Below, piece after piece: positions 1 to 10,274 of a stretch of DNA of 64,000 bases. The notes under the pieces are model-generated. The model had not been told where the DNA came from, searched no databases, and worked only from the letters and a program-made list of their open reading frames with translations. The number at the start of each line of letters is the position of its first letter. Position 1 is the stretch's first letter. Position numbers and translations under genes: made by a program. The DNA comes from Gracilaria gracilis (Eukaryota > Rhodophyta > Florideophyceae > Gracilariales > Gracilariaceae), in the NCBI GenBank assembly GCA_030374805.1, contig JARGSG010000231.1, positions 372,001 through 436,000 of the forward strand, written 5' to 3'.

Positions 1-506
1 CGAGAAGGCGGCGGCGTGTGGCGCGCGCACTGGCGCGCGCGCTGCGTCGTTCGGGACGCGTGGCGCGTGGCGCGCGCTCTCGAGCCTCGGCGCCGCGGCG
101 ACGGCGTCGAAGGCGGCAACGGCGGCGAGCAATTGTCCTAAGAGATCGCCGCGCTCCGCCGTGGCGCGAAGGTAAACGCAGCGAACAGCAAGTGCACAGT
201 CGGCGCGCCAAGCGCAAGCCGCGCGCCGCGTGGACGCGATTGGGCCGAATGTGGCGTCCCAAAACGCGGCGCCAGCAATGAAAGAGCGCGGCGGCACGCC
301 GTCAACGACGGCGGCGTGCATGATGATGCACATCATGCAGAATCTGCATTGCAGATGATCTCGCGCATCCAATAGCGCTGCGCACACCGGAGCCGTCACA
401 ACCGGCGCGAGCATCGCCCACACTCACACGCCCGCGAGCAACGCATCTCCCGTTCGTGCTCTGCGTGCACGCCGCGTCCAATCCGCGCGCCCGCCGCTCG
501 CTACAA
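1..506. other. GC-rich 5' flank of the SHMT gene
   Basis: No convincing gene. The stretch is very rich in CG and GC runs, and the open frames across it are arginine/alanine-rich by-products of that composition. It probably holds the promoter and 5' UTR of the SHMT gene. I see no TATA box. Confidence 0.5.
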
Positions 507-2054
507 ATGGTCGCCGCGCCCGCCTTCGCGCCGCCGGCGCCGCTGCCGCTGCATTCGCGCGCGTCCCACTCCCGCGCGCGCTCGCTCCGCCCGCCGCAGC
601 CGCAGCCGCAGCCGCAGCGCAGCCCGCATCGCGCCGCAACTATGGTCATCTCGCGCCCCAAGCCGCTCACGGGCAATACGCCGCTGCGCGAGCAGGACCC
701 CGAGATGCACCGGCTGCTGGAGCTGGAGAAGGCGCGCCAGTGGCGCGGGCTCGAGCTCATCGCGTCGGAGAACTTCACCTCCGCCGCCGTGCTGCAGTGT
801 CTTGGCTCCGTCTTCACCAACAAGTACTCGGAGGGCTACCCAGGCGTGCGCTACTACGGCGGAAACGAGGTCGTCGACCAGGTGGAGGAGCTGTGTCGTC
901 GCCGCGCTCTCGAAGCGTTTTCGCTGGACTCGGACACCTGGGGCGTCAACGTGCAGCCGTATTCCGGGTCGCCCGCTAACTTTGCGGCCTACACCGCGCT
1001 GCTCAACCCGCACGACCGCATCATGGGGCTGGATTTGCCCAGTGGCGGCCATTTGACGCACGGCTTTTACACGCCGAAGAAGCGCGTGTCGGCCACCAGC
1101 ATCTACTTTGAGAGCCTGCCGTACGTCGTGGACGACACCACCGGCCGCATCGACTACGACGACTTGGAACGCCGCGCACGGGCCTTTCGCCCCAAGCTCA
1201 TCATCGCGGGCGGCAGTGCGTATGCTCGCGAGTGGGATTATGAGCGCTTCCGCCAGATTGCCGATCAGAGCGGCGCCTATTTGCTGGTGGACATGGCGCA
1301 CATTTCCGGCCTGGTTGCCACGGACGTGGCTTGTCGTCCGTTTGAGTATGCGGACGTGGTTACTTCCACCACGCACAAGTCGCTGCGTGGGCCGAGGTCG
1401 GGCATCATCTTCTTTAGGAAGAAGGCGTTGGCTGCGATTGGCGACGGCGTCAACATGGAGGCCGCCATTAATGGCGCTGTGTTCCCTAGCTTGCAGGGCG
1501 GTCCGCACAATCACCAGATCGCCGCGTTGGCTGTTCAGTTGAAGGAAGTTGCTTCGGAACCGTTCCGCACCTATTCGAAGCAGGTCGTGAGCAACGCGCG
1601 TGCTATGGCTGACCAGCTTATGAAGCATGACTACAAGCTTGTCACTGATGGTACTGATAACCACCTGGTGCTGTGGGATTTGAGACCGTCTGGTTTCTCG
1701 GGCAGTAAGGCCCAGTTGTTGTTCGACAAGTGCAGCATTACTTTGAACAAGAACGCGGTGCATGGCGATAAGAGTGCGCTCAATCCCGGCGGCGTTCGCC
1801 TCGGAACGCCGGCTCTCACTAGCAGGGGGTTTGTTGAGGATGACTTCAGAAAGGTGGCCGACTTTTTGGATAGAGGCGTCAAGATTGGCCTTCAGATCCA
1901 GGAGAAGACCGGAAAGAAACTTGTTGACTTCAAGCCAGCAATTGAGAACCACCCCGACTTGGAAGCGTTGCGAAAAGATGTTGAGGTGTTTGCTTCATCA
2001 TTTGATATTCCTGGCTTCGACGTCGATCAGATGGACTACAACCAGCTAAATTAA
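507..2054 (+). CDS. SHMT: Serine hydroxymethyltransferase (glycine hydroxymethyltransferase)
   Basis: A 515-aa PLP enzyme that interconverts serine plus tetrahydrofolate with glycine plus 5,10-methylene-THF, the main entry to one-carbon metabolism. The family core is complete: [22 protein letters not shown], the QPYSGSPAN segment and the PLP-lysine motif [10 protein letters not shown], with K291 as the internal aldimine lysine. LQGGPHNH and [14 protein letters not shown] also match the family. Residues 1-45 are rich in Ala, Pro and Arg with almost no acidic residues, like an organelle-targeting presequence. A second in-frame ATG at 642 would give a cytosolic-length protein starting MVISRPKP, so dual targeting is possible. 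A GTG-initiated extension back to 456 was not used. No introns. The 5' half is much GC-richer than the 3' half. Confidence 0.97.
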   Translation: MVAAPAFAPPAPLPLHSRASHSRARSLRPPQPQPQPQRSPHRAATMVISRPKPLTGNTPLREQDPEMHRLLELEKARQWRGLELIASENFTSAAVLQCLGSVFTNKYSEGYPGVRYYGGNEVVDQVEELCRRRALEAFSLDSDTWGVNVQPYSGSPANFAAYTALLNPHDRIMGLDLPSGGHLTHGFYTPKKRVSATSIYFESLPYVVDDTTGRIDYDDLERRARAFRPKLIIAGGSAYAREWDYERFRQIADQSGAYLLVDMAHISGLVATDVACRPFEYADVVTSTTHKSLRGPRSGIIFFRKKALAAIGDGVNMEAAINGAVFPSLQGGPHNHQIAALAVQLKEVASEPFRTYSKQVVSNARAMADQLMKHDYKLVTDGTDNHLVLWDLRPSGFSGSKAQLLFDKCSITLNKNAVHGDKSALNPGGVRLGTPALTSRGFVEDDFRKVADFLDRGVKIGLQIQEKTGKKLVDFKPAIENHPDLEALRKDVEVFASSFDIPGFDVDQMDYNQLN

Positions 2055-3103
2055 GATGATCAGGCCTTGGCTAATTGCGACATTGCACAGAACTGCGTAT
2101 GGGCAGCTCTTAATCCTAACATCCTTTATAGTTCGTGGTTGTCAAGTTGACATTGGCGGAAGGATTGTGGAGAGCGTATCCCAATAAACCCCACTGGCGA
2201 GTGTTGTGAGCAGCATTATTCCGAAAACCCCTTTGTACTTCGAGGCGGCGGTTTGTTGAGCGCAGTAGAGCGAAGAGGGGCTCTGAAATTGCAGTTGTGT
2301 ATCGCACGAGCAAAAGAAGGCGTTGGTAAGAAGGGCAAGACGGTCGCCGTCCGTATGGTATAAGGGTACGACGGTAGTTCCACATGCCTGTAACGCAGCA
2401 GATACAGCGTTAATGAAATCGTATACGCGCTTGTGACGACAAGAAAGTATTAGATCCCTTAGATGTTTTTGACCGCAGGTGTTTCGCTGCCGACGCTTAT
2501 CGCCTTCTTTTTGCTATTAATCGCTTCATTCGGTCTGTAGAGACCGTCGGCTGCAGCAGAGCTGGCTAGCTAGAAGGCAGATTCGGCGTCTCTCTATTGT
2601 TGAGCACGAAAAGCAAGACGTGCTAATGCAGAATGCTAAGGAAGATTTTTGAAGTGAAGAAGGCAGCGGAGCAACCACTCTCTGGAAGCAAACCTGGGCG
2701 CGACAAAAGGCGAACACGCAGGGGTGGGAGAGGCACTTGCCGGATCCGTAGAGCGAACGAACGAACGACAGTTATCGAGGAATGTTGACTGAGGAGCAGA
2801 TGAAGTGTTCGCGAGTAAACAAGCGTCAAGGGTGGTGGCCTTTTCTGCACAAAATTGAACAACACCGCTGTACGAACCATGTTCGTACAGCTGTGTTCGT
2901 TTCTCATGACACAATGTGTCAATCGTAGTAGTAGTCACATTCTACAGAGTTCTGGCTTAATTCCTCCTGTCTACCTACATCAGGCCCCAAGCAATATGAA
3001 TCATTGCGAAGATTGAGCCGACCGCAATTCTCTCACGCGCGACCAGAGAAGACCAACGTCCCCAGATTCGCTGAGCGTTTGAAAGCGAATAGCCTTGCTC
3101 GTA
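2055..3103. other. Intergenic region between the SHMT and TMEM62-like genes
   Basis: About 1 kb with no credible gene. It holds the 3' flank of SHMT, a hairpin at 2867-2891, and the promoter region of the next gene. The open frames on the minus strand (2526-2938) have no recognisable domain. Confidence 0.5.
2867..2891. repeat. Perfect hairpin, 11-bp stem, CAT loop
   Basis: GCTGTACGAAC, loop CAT, GTTCGTACAGC: a perfect inverted repeat with a 3-nt loop. It has the same geometry as the hairpins at 16768 and 23464. Role unknown. Confidence 0.8.
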
Positions 3104-5029
3104 ATGACCTCGGGAGGCTTCAAAGGTTGCGGTATTACCAGAGCTGTTCGAACCGCTGCAGTTCTCAGCGTTCCGTACGCGCTTTTTGTCCTTACATTTT
3201 GTTTCCTTTTGTTGATCTACGGTGGCCATCGCCGCTCTTTTCTGAAGTCAAACCCTTTCTGCTCGATACCGTCCCCGCCGCACGGTACAACGCCTCCTCG
3301 CCTGGTTTTGCATGCTTCTGATCTTCATGTTAGTGATGGATATGAGGGGTCATCTAAACATGTTCTGCAAAGCTTTCAAGCTCACTCGCTTCCGAAGTGG
3401 GCGCCATACAGCTCCGCCCTGCTAATCACAGGAGACCTTGTCAACTCCGCGATAAAACAGCCGTACCCTTTGGGTAAGAAAAGCAAACAAATTCATTCGG
3501 AATGGAGTTGGCTCCAATCTTTCGCCGTTTCGGTTAACGAGTCAGTGTTGTGGAAGGCTGTCCCCGGGAATCATGATTCGTTTGGAGGAATTAATCCAGA
3601 TCATTTTGTTGACAGTTGTGCGGTTCCTTTCGTTGCGAAAGATACACGCCGTGTTGACGAGTATGTGACAGCAGGAAAGTCACCGCTTAGGCTGTATGGT
3701 ATAGATGCTACGCTACCAAAACCGCTACACCGGCCATTGAACTTTTTCGGTGATGCTGAAGTCGCAAGTTTGCAATTGGACCACATACTAGACCGCTGTA
3801 AGGAAGAAGGAGATGCTCTCGTATACGGTCACTATCCCTCGTCAACTATGAGGAAAGGACATCGAGTTCACCTAGCGGCCCTAAGCGGGCAATCTGATAA
3901 ATTCAAGAAACCTAGGTTCTCTGCGTACCTATCTGGCCACTTACATACATTGTATGGGCTGGCCAAGAACGGTTTACAAGCAGTGTCCCTTTCAGGTTCG
4001 CTGGAGTTGCAGCTGCCGGACATGGTTCAGTCACGAGCGTACAGAGTGATTCTTTTCGATTCTGGATATATGTCATTTAAGGATCTTCGAATTGGGAAAG
4101 ACGAAGGCTTGGAACAAGTCGTCGTAATGAACCCACCAAGAGCAGGACTTTGTTCAGCTGGAGCTGGGAATGCTGCGTTGCAATCCACAGATGTGCGGCT
4201 TTTCAGCGTTGGGCTGAATCTCGCTGAGCTGGGTGCCCATGTTTGGATCAACGGGGAAGATTGGGGTCGCGTATCAAGGCTCCCATGCTCAGATGAAGAA
4301 AGTGATGGGCAGACCATTTCGACATGCAACCATGTGTACGGAGTTGAATGGGATCCAAGCCTGTATGCCAATGGAACACATAAACTTGTCATTCAACTGT
4401 CAGAGGAGAGCAAATCAGCACCGTTTGTTTTCTCCTTGGATGGGTCACCTGAGACTGACTGGACCCCTTGGATGGAACGAGCAGTAGGTGCTTTGTTCGC
4501 TCTCTCAAACTTTGAAACGATGGCCAAGGTTCTTATCAGAATAGCCTTCTTGTTTTGTTTACTTGCAAGCTCTGAAGGGGTCCTCAGACGTAGTAAGATT
4601 TCTGTTGCTTTGGCACTTTTGTCTTTCACTCTCTTCTTGGGCCCGATATTGATCGCTTGCAATGTCATTGATGGAGAACCCGGGTGGAGTTTCATTGGGC
4701 TCCACTACATGTACATGCCCACAGGAGTACACCCAGCTGGAATCGACTCCTCGTATCTACTCTCGACTGCTGTTGTTTGGCGCTTTTTCCTTCCGTTTTG
4801 CTTTCTTGATGCTCTTGTGCATCGCAGTTGGGTGAAGGTGTTTTGCAGAAAAACCCTCCTCGGGTTCCTACTACTCTATCTTTACGGTGGTTTTAGCTGG
4901 AGCCTAAATATTTGGGGCGCTCACGGGTTTCTTGAATGCGTGTTAAGTCCGTCATGCTTACCACTGACTGTGGTGTGTATATTAGCCGCAAAGAAAGCAT
5001 GGCAGTCAACAAAGATTTCAACAAACTGA
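3104..5029 (+). CDS. TMEM62-like membrane calcineurin-type phosphoesterase
   Basis: 641 aa, close to the length of animal TMEM62. A hydrophobic segment near residues 20-40 is a likely signal anchor. The metallophosphoesterase signature follows in order: SDLH (D73, H75), TGDLVNS, GNHDS (155-159), GHYPSS and GHLHT (278-282), the usual ligands of a two-metal site. Stretches such as DATLP...RPLNFFG, FSAYLSGHLHTLYGL and SLSGSLELQLPDM follow TMEM62 closely. The C-terminal third has four to five hydrophobic helices, so the catalytic domain should lie on one side of an endomembrane or the plasma membrane. The substrate of this family is not established. The ATG at 3104 was preferred to an upstream TTG. 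The 3' end lies 11 bp from a duplicated RAD5 tail (see 5041). Confidence 0.9.
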   Translation: MTSGGFKGCGITRAVRTAAVLSVPYALFVLTFCFLLLIYGGHRRSFLKSNPFCSIPSPPHGTTPPRLVLHASDLHVSDGYEGSSKHVLQSFQAHSLPKWAPYSSALLITGDLVNSAIKQPYPLGKKSKQIHSEWSWLQSFAVSVNESVLWKAVPGNHDSFGGINPDHFVDSCAVPFVAKDTRRVDEYVTAGKSPLRLYGIDATLPKPLHRPLNFFGDAEVASLQLDHILDRCKEEGDALVYGHYPSSTMRKGHRVHLAALSGQSDKFKKPRFSAYLSGHLHTLYGLAKNGLQAVSLSGSLELQLPDMVQSRAYRVILFDSGYMSFKDLRIGKDEGLEQVVVMNPPRAGLCSAGAGNAALQSTDVRLFSVGLNLAELGAHVWINGEDWGRVSRLPCSDEESDGQTISTCNHVYGVEWDPSLYANGTHKLVIQLSEESKSAPFVFSLDGSPETDWTPWMERAVGALFALSNFETMAKVLIRIAFLFCLLASSEGVLRRSKISVALALLSFTLFLGPILIACNVIDGEPGWSFIGLHYMYMPTGVHPAGIDSSYLLSTAVVWRFFLPFCFLDALVHRSWVKVFCRKTLLGFLLLYLYGGFSWSLNIWGAHGFLECVLSPSCLPLTVVCILAAKKAWQSTKISTN

Positions 5030-5340
5030 CATAAGAACCATTACGAGGTAGAAAACAGAAGCTTTAGCTCTGAAAGCTTGGCTTGCTTCCTATCCTCATC
5101 GGTTGCCGCTTCAAGAGCACCGTCAGCTATGCTCTGTTTCCTAGATTGTACCTGTAGAAGCTTCTCCCCCACTGTATCTTTGATAATGTACCTTTTCACT
5201 AAAGCACCCTTCGTCTGTCCATGACATTCGAAGAAGAAGAAGAAGACCCAGTGCATCCATTTTGGAATTCCTATGAATGTCCCGTCAAAAATGCAAACGG
5301 TTGCCGCCACCAAATTCAGACTTTACGCCACCAGCTCGTA
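4990..5340. repeat. Left copy of the TMEM62/RAD5 gene-tail duplication
   Basis: This stretch aligns with 10275-10620. The match covers the last codons of the TMEM62-like gene, the short gap between the two stop codons and the RAD5 C-terminal coding region. By eye the copies are roughly 85% identical, with several indels. The TMEM62 side is intact here; the RAD5 side is intact in the right copy. Confidence 0.85.
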
Positions 5341-5397
5341 GTGTCCCATTGCCTTCTCGCCTATCTGTTTCTATAATCTTTCCGTAGTTCGGCAATC
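5041..5397 (-). pseudogene. RAD5 C-terminal fragment (duplicated, decayed)
   Basis: Minus-strand translation contains LVKRYIIKDTV, KLLQVQSRKQS and DEDRKQAKLSELKLLF, nearly identical to the last 50 residues of the RAD5 protein encoded at 10328-14317. Upstream the frame runs into a GAA-rich microsatellite and non-homologous residues. A short match near 5370-5397 corresponds to RAD5 positions about 10850-10880, so roughly 230 bp have been lost internally. It has no helicase motifs and cannot encode a working protein. It marks the original tail-to-tail neighbourhood of TMEM62 and RAD5. Confidence 0.85.
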
Positions 5398-5879
5398 TTG
5401 AATGTTCGTAGATGTTCAGTATGACTCGTCCTGTCCCCTGACCTTCTTCTTTCGTCACTGCGAGTTATTCCGCAATGACTTGGAACCAAGATAACGTCAA
5501 CCTGATTAAATACCGCTATCTCGCCCATAACCTGTCTTGTCTGACCAAAGGCGTCATTACCGGAGGCTTTCAAAAATGTGAGAGGTGTCACAGCAAGTCT
5601 TTTCGTGTGTCTATTCCTCTCGCGCGTTGGAGAGAACAGCCCTTCTCCACCACGGAACCATGAATATGGCTGTTCATACTGTGATAATGTCGTCTAGGGA
5701 TAGATAACGGTACCGCATTGTAACTCCAATGAAATCATCTATTCCGAAGGTGGTTCAATAAAATCTCACAGATTGTGGAAGTAGATGATAAAAACAGAGT
5801 TGCTGAAAACCTCAAGAAGAAGAAGAGACTGGCCGTCTGTAGATAACTTGCATCGAAAGCCAGTGCAGCTTTGCGTAAA

Positions 5880-6293
5880 CCCTCTAATGTTTCAGCTCCC
5901 TGCGGAAAGCCCTTCTAGTGGACGTTCAAGTTTCACAATGGCGCGTTGTGCTCTATCTACTTCCTCTCAAACAGTGTTCTCCTCCTGTCTCAGCAATGAC
6001 CTGGCTTTTCCAATTGGAAACTACAAGAACGTCGATTTACCAATGCAATGCAGAACGGGCTCGTCTTCCTGGTCTTTCCGAGCGTTAATAGCTTCTTCCA
6101 GTTCTCGATGTCTCTTTTCAAGCCACGAGGACTGTGTTCTGTGCAGTTCGAGGTCTGTGACGGCTTGCTGGTTTCGCAACACCTCGTCAACAGTCATGGC
6201 GCGACAGAGCAATTCTTTGATACTTCGAGATCCTCTAAATCGTTGCTCCCATCGGCCTTCCGTACTGACTGCTTTCGAGATGAGTTCCATCAA
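5880..6293 (-). pseudogene. Possible decayed coiled-coil gene
   Basis: One minus-strand frame reads as Glu/Arg/Leu-rich helical sequence (segments such as KELLCRAMTVDEVL, EKRHRELEEAINARKDQ, EEVDRAQRAIVKLERPLEG) but is broken by at least three in-frame stops. A 196-aa serine-rich open frame on the plus strand (5785-6375) starts with ATG but looks like the antisense shadow of that coil. I could not match it to the small coiled-coil family elsewhere in this window. The identity of the ancestor is unknown. Confidence 0.35.
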
Positions 6294-6399
6294 CAGTTAT
6301 CAAAACGGCTGTGGAACACGCTCAGCGACCGCTGATGATCAAAGCTTTTTGCAGTCAGAGTCCCGCCCTTTCTGAACGATGACGATGATCGTCAACTTA

Positions 6400-6430
6400 T
6401 GATGATGATGGTGATGATGATGATAAGCTG
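6400..6430. repeat. (GAT)n-like microsatellite
   Basis: A run of GATGATGATGGTGATGATGATGAT units. The rest of 6300-6690 shows no gene. Confidence 0.8.
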
Positions 6431-6689
6431 ACGGTATAAACCAAAGCAAACACAGAAATCTTGAGCTCTCGTATAAGAGTACCGGAGATGAAACCTTTAC
6501 CAATGGTACTCCACTTGTGTGACAATATTTTTGCTTGGAGTTCACATAGCCTGTATTCGACGAACGGCTCAATCTTCGAACTAACTGGTTGATGTGTGAG
6601 TCAATGATGCGACGAAGCACAGCCCTTTAGAAATTCGAGATCGCAACGAGGCAACAATAGCAGAAAGTCATCTTCAGCATTCGCGGTCC

Positions 6690-7553
6690 GTCTATCTATA
6701 CAATTAATGTCGCAAGTATCCGCACACCCCAACAGTTTCATAGTTTGCATCTCGCGTCATAACTGTCAAACTCCCTTGGACAAAGTTCGACTAACGCAAG
6801 CAGCTGTGAGGCGTTGGGAAACACTTCGAAAATGCGGGCCCAGCTCCCCTTCCCCAGATCGCCCTTCCCGACCGAAGCTTCTGCAGATTATCCCTCTCTC
6901 TGAGCTGAGATGCCCAGTGGGAAGAATCGAAAGCGCCTTCTAAAGTATACCATCGGCATTCACTTGCTCACGTCGAACTAAACGTCATTCATCTCTCTTT
7001 CGACACAACGCTACGGTTTGAAACTGATATCCGTTAAAGGACCGAGAAGAGTGGTTTGAGGATTGGCTATCAATAGCATCGGATGAGGCACGTTATTTCT
7101 TTCTTGCATGGACGGACGGCCCATTGCTTTGGATTCCTTCTAGGGAGCATTACCTGCCCATGGTATCATCTGGAAGTCGGCGAACGTATCTCGAAGTTCG
7201 CCTTCACGAAAGACATGCTCTCGGACAGTTAGTTGCAGAGGCGAAAGGACTCGATGCAGGACCAAAACTGATAGAAACGGCTGGTCGGTGGGGGTGATGA
7301 TCAATCTGCTGCAATCGTGCGCCAGGTAGCTGATGAAGAGATTCGGCACGCCAAGCTGGGTGGGAAATGGCTCCTGAAAGAATGCGACCGCCTACACAGT
7401 GTACAACTTGATTCGGTCAAAACTTGCCATGAAATCGCACTTCGGTTAGGAAATCCTGGCGCATTCACAAAGCCGTTCGACGAGGAACGGAGAAGAGAGG
7501 CGGGCATGACACCAGAATGGTATCTGCCTGTAGCGGAAGAGGTTGAACGATAA
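6690..7553 (+). pseudogene. DUF455 (ferritin-like) family pseudogene
   Basis: Fragments in all three plus frames match the DUF455 family in the correct order. They are LDKVRLTQAAVRRW and PDRPSRPKLL (about 6780-6885), HSLAHVELNVIHLSFDTTLR (about 6954-7013), EWFEDWLSIASDEARYFF (about 7046-7100), LPAHGIIWKSA (about 7152-7185), QLVAEAKGLDAGPKLIE (about 7228-7280) and DDQSAAIVRQVADEEIRH through FTKPFDEERRREAGMTPEW (about 7296-7530). The paired Glu and DE.RH motifs that bind metal in ferritin-like folds are recognisable. At least four frameshifts separate the pieces and no splice sites explain them; one shift lies in a G5 run near 7294. The gene is dead unless several sequencing errors coincide. 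It lies inside the 5-kb block between the TMEM62 and RAD5 tails. Confidence 0.75.
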
Positions 7554-7689
7554 CGGAGAACGAGAGCAGCAGCAAAAGGGAGGAAATGTGTTCAAACAGT
7601 CATGAAGAAGTCTATTGAGAAGGATAGCAAGAATCAACAATCAAACATCTATTTAACATTGCCCGTCCTTTAAAAGTCATAGAACGGCC

Positions 7690-8143
7690 CTAAGAAGGTA
7701 ACGTTCCTACCCAGTCACTTGCTACCTGAGCGTTGCGAAGCTCGACGATCTTCTCGTCACGACTCGCTACTTGTCGTTGGAGAGCCATTCTTTGATCCTC
7801 AAGCTCCTCCGCACGCTTTTGTAGAGCTTTTGCATCGAGTTTTTTTCAGAGATGCAAGCTCATTTCGCTGTTCTTGGATGTCATCGCGCAGATGGCGCTC
7901 CGTCCACATTGCTCCGTCTTCAACCATGACGAGTTTGCCTCGCCAATGGTTGTCCTGCTCTGTGCGCTTCCTCTCATCTTCTTGGCATATATGCCGGAAC
8001 TGCAGCTTGAGGGCGGACAACTCCCTCTCTTTCCCCTCGACCTCCTCTTGAATTCTTAAGACATTTCGTCTTTCCTTCCTTCCTTTTCTGCAAGTCTTGC
8101 CCGCTACGACAAGCAGAGTGAGGTTTATCAATAGACCGATCAT
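7690..8143 (-). pseudogene. Small TM/coiled-coil family, type II, one-base frameshift
   Basis: Starts MIGLLINLTLLVVAGKTC and runs into a charged coiled coil, aligning with the genes at 42461 and 61242 (shared HLR/RLR-E-L-E/Q-E-x-RNELASL block). A T7 run on the plus strand (7840-7846) carries one extra base relative to the family and shifts the frame after about 100 codons. In the shifted frame the conserved tail resumes as AEELEDQRMALQRQV then RDEKIVELR, ending at a stop at 7690-7692. As read, the protein would stop at 114 aa (7799). The promoter is also degenerate: CTCTAAAG replaces TATAAAAG. This could be a recent pseudogene or a homopolymer error in the assembly. Confidence 0.75.
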
Positions 8144-8190
8144 GTTTGCGCCGAGTTCTTCGAACGATACAGAAAGGAATAATGACCGAT

Positions 8191-8263
8191 GGCGGGCGGC
8201 GGAGGAGGAACGGGTAGCAACGCGAAAAGTTTGCCCGCTTTAGAGTAGCGGTGCGATTGTCAG
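8191..8263 (-). promoter_or_regulatory. Family promoter module, degenerate copy
   Basis: In minus-strand order: CTGACAAT (8256-8263), a weak TATA-like CTCTAAAG (8238-8245) and CCTCCTCCGCCGCCCGCC (8191-8208), then ATG at 8143. The same order is seen upstream of the other four family members. Confidence 0.6.
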
Positions 8264-8411
8264 TTAGGTGAGTGCAAATGCAGAGGAGTCCTCTCTCGTT
8301 CATGATGTAAGTTTTTGCCGTTCCCAGAGAACAGACAGTCACAGGGGTCAGTCCACTCCGAAAGATTGCACTTCAAGACACAACAGATCTATGCACTGGT
8401 GACTGGGGATG

Positions 8412-8502
8412 ACTCTGATCAGAAACTAACTATATGGATTCCATTACAATTCCCAACAGGTCTGTTGGGCATTGTAATGGAATATAATAGTTTCTGCTCA
8501 GG
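8412..8502. repeat. Long hairpin, about 40-bp arms, 2-bp centre
   Basis: CTGATCAGAAACTA...CCATTACAAT.CCCAACAG is followed after GT by its near-perfect reverse complement CTGTTGGGCATTGTAATGG...TAGTTTCTGCTCAG. Weaker pairing continues outward for another 15-20 bp. It lies about 620 bp before the 9118 gene. It resembles a foldback element or a MITE-like relic. Confidence 0.85.
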
Positions 8503-8591
8503 GTTCCAGCAGGTCACCTGTTCGAATGAAACCACGGGTTGTTAACTTACCAGTCATTCTCTAATTTCCAGTTGCATTCGTCACGGGTTCC

Positions 8592-8650
8592 GTGCTCCGT
8601 GGGCAGTTACAACTGACTGCTTAGTGGATTATTGTTTCTCACGGAGCACA
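8592..8650. repeat. Inverted repeat GTGCTCCGTG...CACGGAGCAC
   Basis: Ten-base arms around a loop of about 38 nt, between the foldback at 8412 and the coiled-coil gene. The core CACGGAGC also occurs in the 28.2-28.5 kb palindrome upstream of the related gene at 28787. Confidence 0.7.
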
Positions 8651-8977
8651 AGATTCAATGTCGAAAACGCAAAACGTACCGTTTTAACTTAAGTTATATA
8701 CTGCTAGGCAATAGTGCTGCGGCGATCGTCTCAGGAAATGAAGACCTGTCGCGGACCCATGTCACGGTCCCGCATCGATTCAATTCCGTCGATTTGCGTT
8801 TCTCTCTCTTCCCCTCTCACTCCTTCTACTCTGTGTTTTTTCATCTCGGAAAGTCAGCTCGATGTAGGTTCCACTGAGTCCAATCGTGACCGAAACGGCG
8901 TTGGTAACGTGAGCAGAGAGAGAGAGAGACGCAAATCGAATTGGAGAGCAGACAATGAGTTCCAGGCCTGATGAGTG

Positions 8978-9057
8978 CTGACAGCCTGTTCGGATCACTA
9001 TAAAAAGGTGAGGTTCTCGGTTTGATGGTTCTCCTCTTCTTCCGCCCGCCCAAGCTG
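8978..9057 (+). promoter_or_regulatory. Family promoter module (type I gene at 9118)
   Basis: CTGACAGC (8978-8985), TATAAAAA (8999-9006) and TCCGCCCGCCCAAGCT (9041-9056), with the ATG 119 bp after the TATA start. The box CAGCTCGATGTA at about 8856 recurs at about 28580 before the other type I gene. Confidence 0.8.
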
Positions 9058-9117
9058 AATCAACTACGAGAAAAACAAACTCCACCGAACTCATCACAGT
9101 CATAAGTCTGAAGCGAA

Positions 9118-9549
9118 ATGATAGGCGCTATTCTCAAACTCGGTCTTCTGCTCGTGGCAGTAAACAGGAGCAACGCTAATAGGAAGCAGCGCACCTCCCA
9201 TAATGCGTTGAAGGAGAAGTATCAAGAGAAAGTGGAAGAATTGAACGCACTCAAGCTCCGTGTTGACAATTTTCCCGCTGACACGCAACTCCGGCATGAA
9301 GAGAAGAAGTGTCTTTGGGATAAAAAAGCAAAAGAGGTCATAGAGGAAGCCCAAAAACTCCATGATACCCTCCAAGGCGACATAAGGTGTCTGGAGAGGC
9401 AAGTAAGTGCTTTTCAGGAGGGGAGTGTTGGAAAGGGTGTGAAACGTAACCATGAGCTCGAAGGAATTCTCAGGGCCATGCAGCAGAAAGTGAGCCGAAG
9501 AGATGCCATTATAAGCGAGCTGGAGACGAGGCTTGGTGCAGATCAGTGA
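9118..9549 (+). CDS. Small N-terminal-TM coiled-coil protein, type I
   Basis: 143 aa, no introns. Residues 1-15 (MIGAILKLGLLLVAV) form one hydrophobic helix with no cleavage site, followed by a basic patch and an almost continuous coiled coil to the end. Conserved C-terminal motif: ELEGILRAMQQKVSRRDAII then SELETR. The predicted topology is an N-terminal signal anchor holding a coiled coil on one side of a membrane. The closest relative here is the gene at 28787 (same start, same tail motif, same 3' UTR motif); more distant relatives are at 7690, 42461 and 61242. It has a strong TATA promoter. I recognise no described family; a coil-forming membrane tether or structural protein is only a guess. 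Confidence 0.8.
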   Translation: MIGAILKLGLLLVAVNRSNANRKQRTSHNALKEKYQEKVEELNALKLRVDNFPADTQLRHEEKKCLWDKKAKEVIEEAQKLHDTLQGDIRCLERQVSAFQEGSVGKGVKRNHELEGILRAMQQKVSRRDAIISELETRLGADQ

Positions 9550-10270
9550 TAGTGCTGTGTTTGTTTTAGTAGTGCTTTAGCCTTTGGGTGTAAAAGATTT
9601 GTCAAGATGCTGGCATAAACCTGCGCGTTCCCCCGCGATGCTTGTCTAATTAAGGGCGTCTTTGCCGGAGGCTTACAAACCTTCCGAAGCGTCACTATTT
9701 CGTTTAGACGGAAGCACTTTTGATAATCTCGTTCACGGTTGCGCGGAAAGGGGGTTCACTCTCTTGCCTTTCGTTGAGAATGACATACGCCGAACCGGAA
9801 AAGAGGAAGAACATCGGCGGACGTGGGGGGATTGCTACGGTACTTGTTTGTTGCCGAGACAATTAGACTACACAGCGCCGCAAGGAGGGACATAGCAAAC
9901 GTTAGAAGAGGATGGAGAGGGGTTGCTAGAATTGTGACAGACTAGCAAAATGGAGAACTTACATGAAGACATGAGCAGTCAGCCATACCCGATGCAAAGG
10001 GGCTTGGAAGTGCTATGCGAAAAAGCTTCTTTATCTTCGGCTGCTTTGCTTTGAATACTTAGTCATTGTGGCTTAGCAAGAACTGATATTGTGAATACGG
10101 CGGTAAAGGGAGCATTGGAAATATCGTTGAAAAGACAGATTGTGGTATGATACTGTCGAGTTCATGGATGTTGGTAGGAGCGTAGCAACGCGGCGCAATG
10201 CGAAGCCATTGTTATCTCACTTTCCAAGAAATATGGTGATTGTAGCAGGACCCAGAGAAGCAGAATTGAT
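9550..10270. other. Stretch between the type I gene and the RAD5 tail
   Basis: Contains the 3' motif AGCCTTTGGGTGTAAA (9579-9594) that recurs after the 28787 gene (29246-29261). A 77-codon open frame at 9662-9895 has no recognisable domain and may be chance. Confidence 0.5.
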
Positions 10271-10274
10271 ACTC

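Noticed and set aside
5785-6375. 196-codon Ser-rich plus-strand ORF
   Set aside because: Probably the antisense of a decayed coiled coil (GAA/GAG read as TTC/CTC); no domain.
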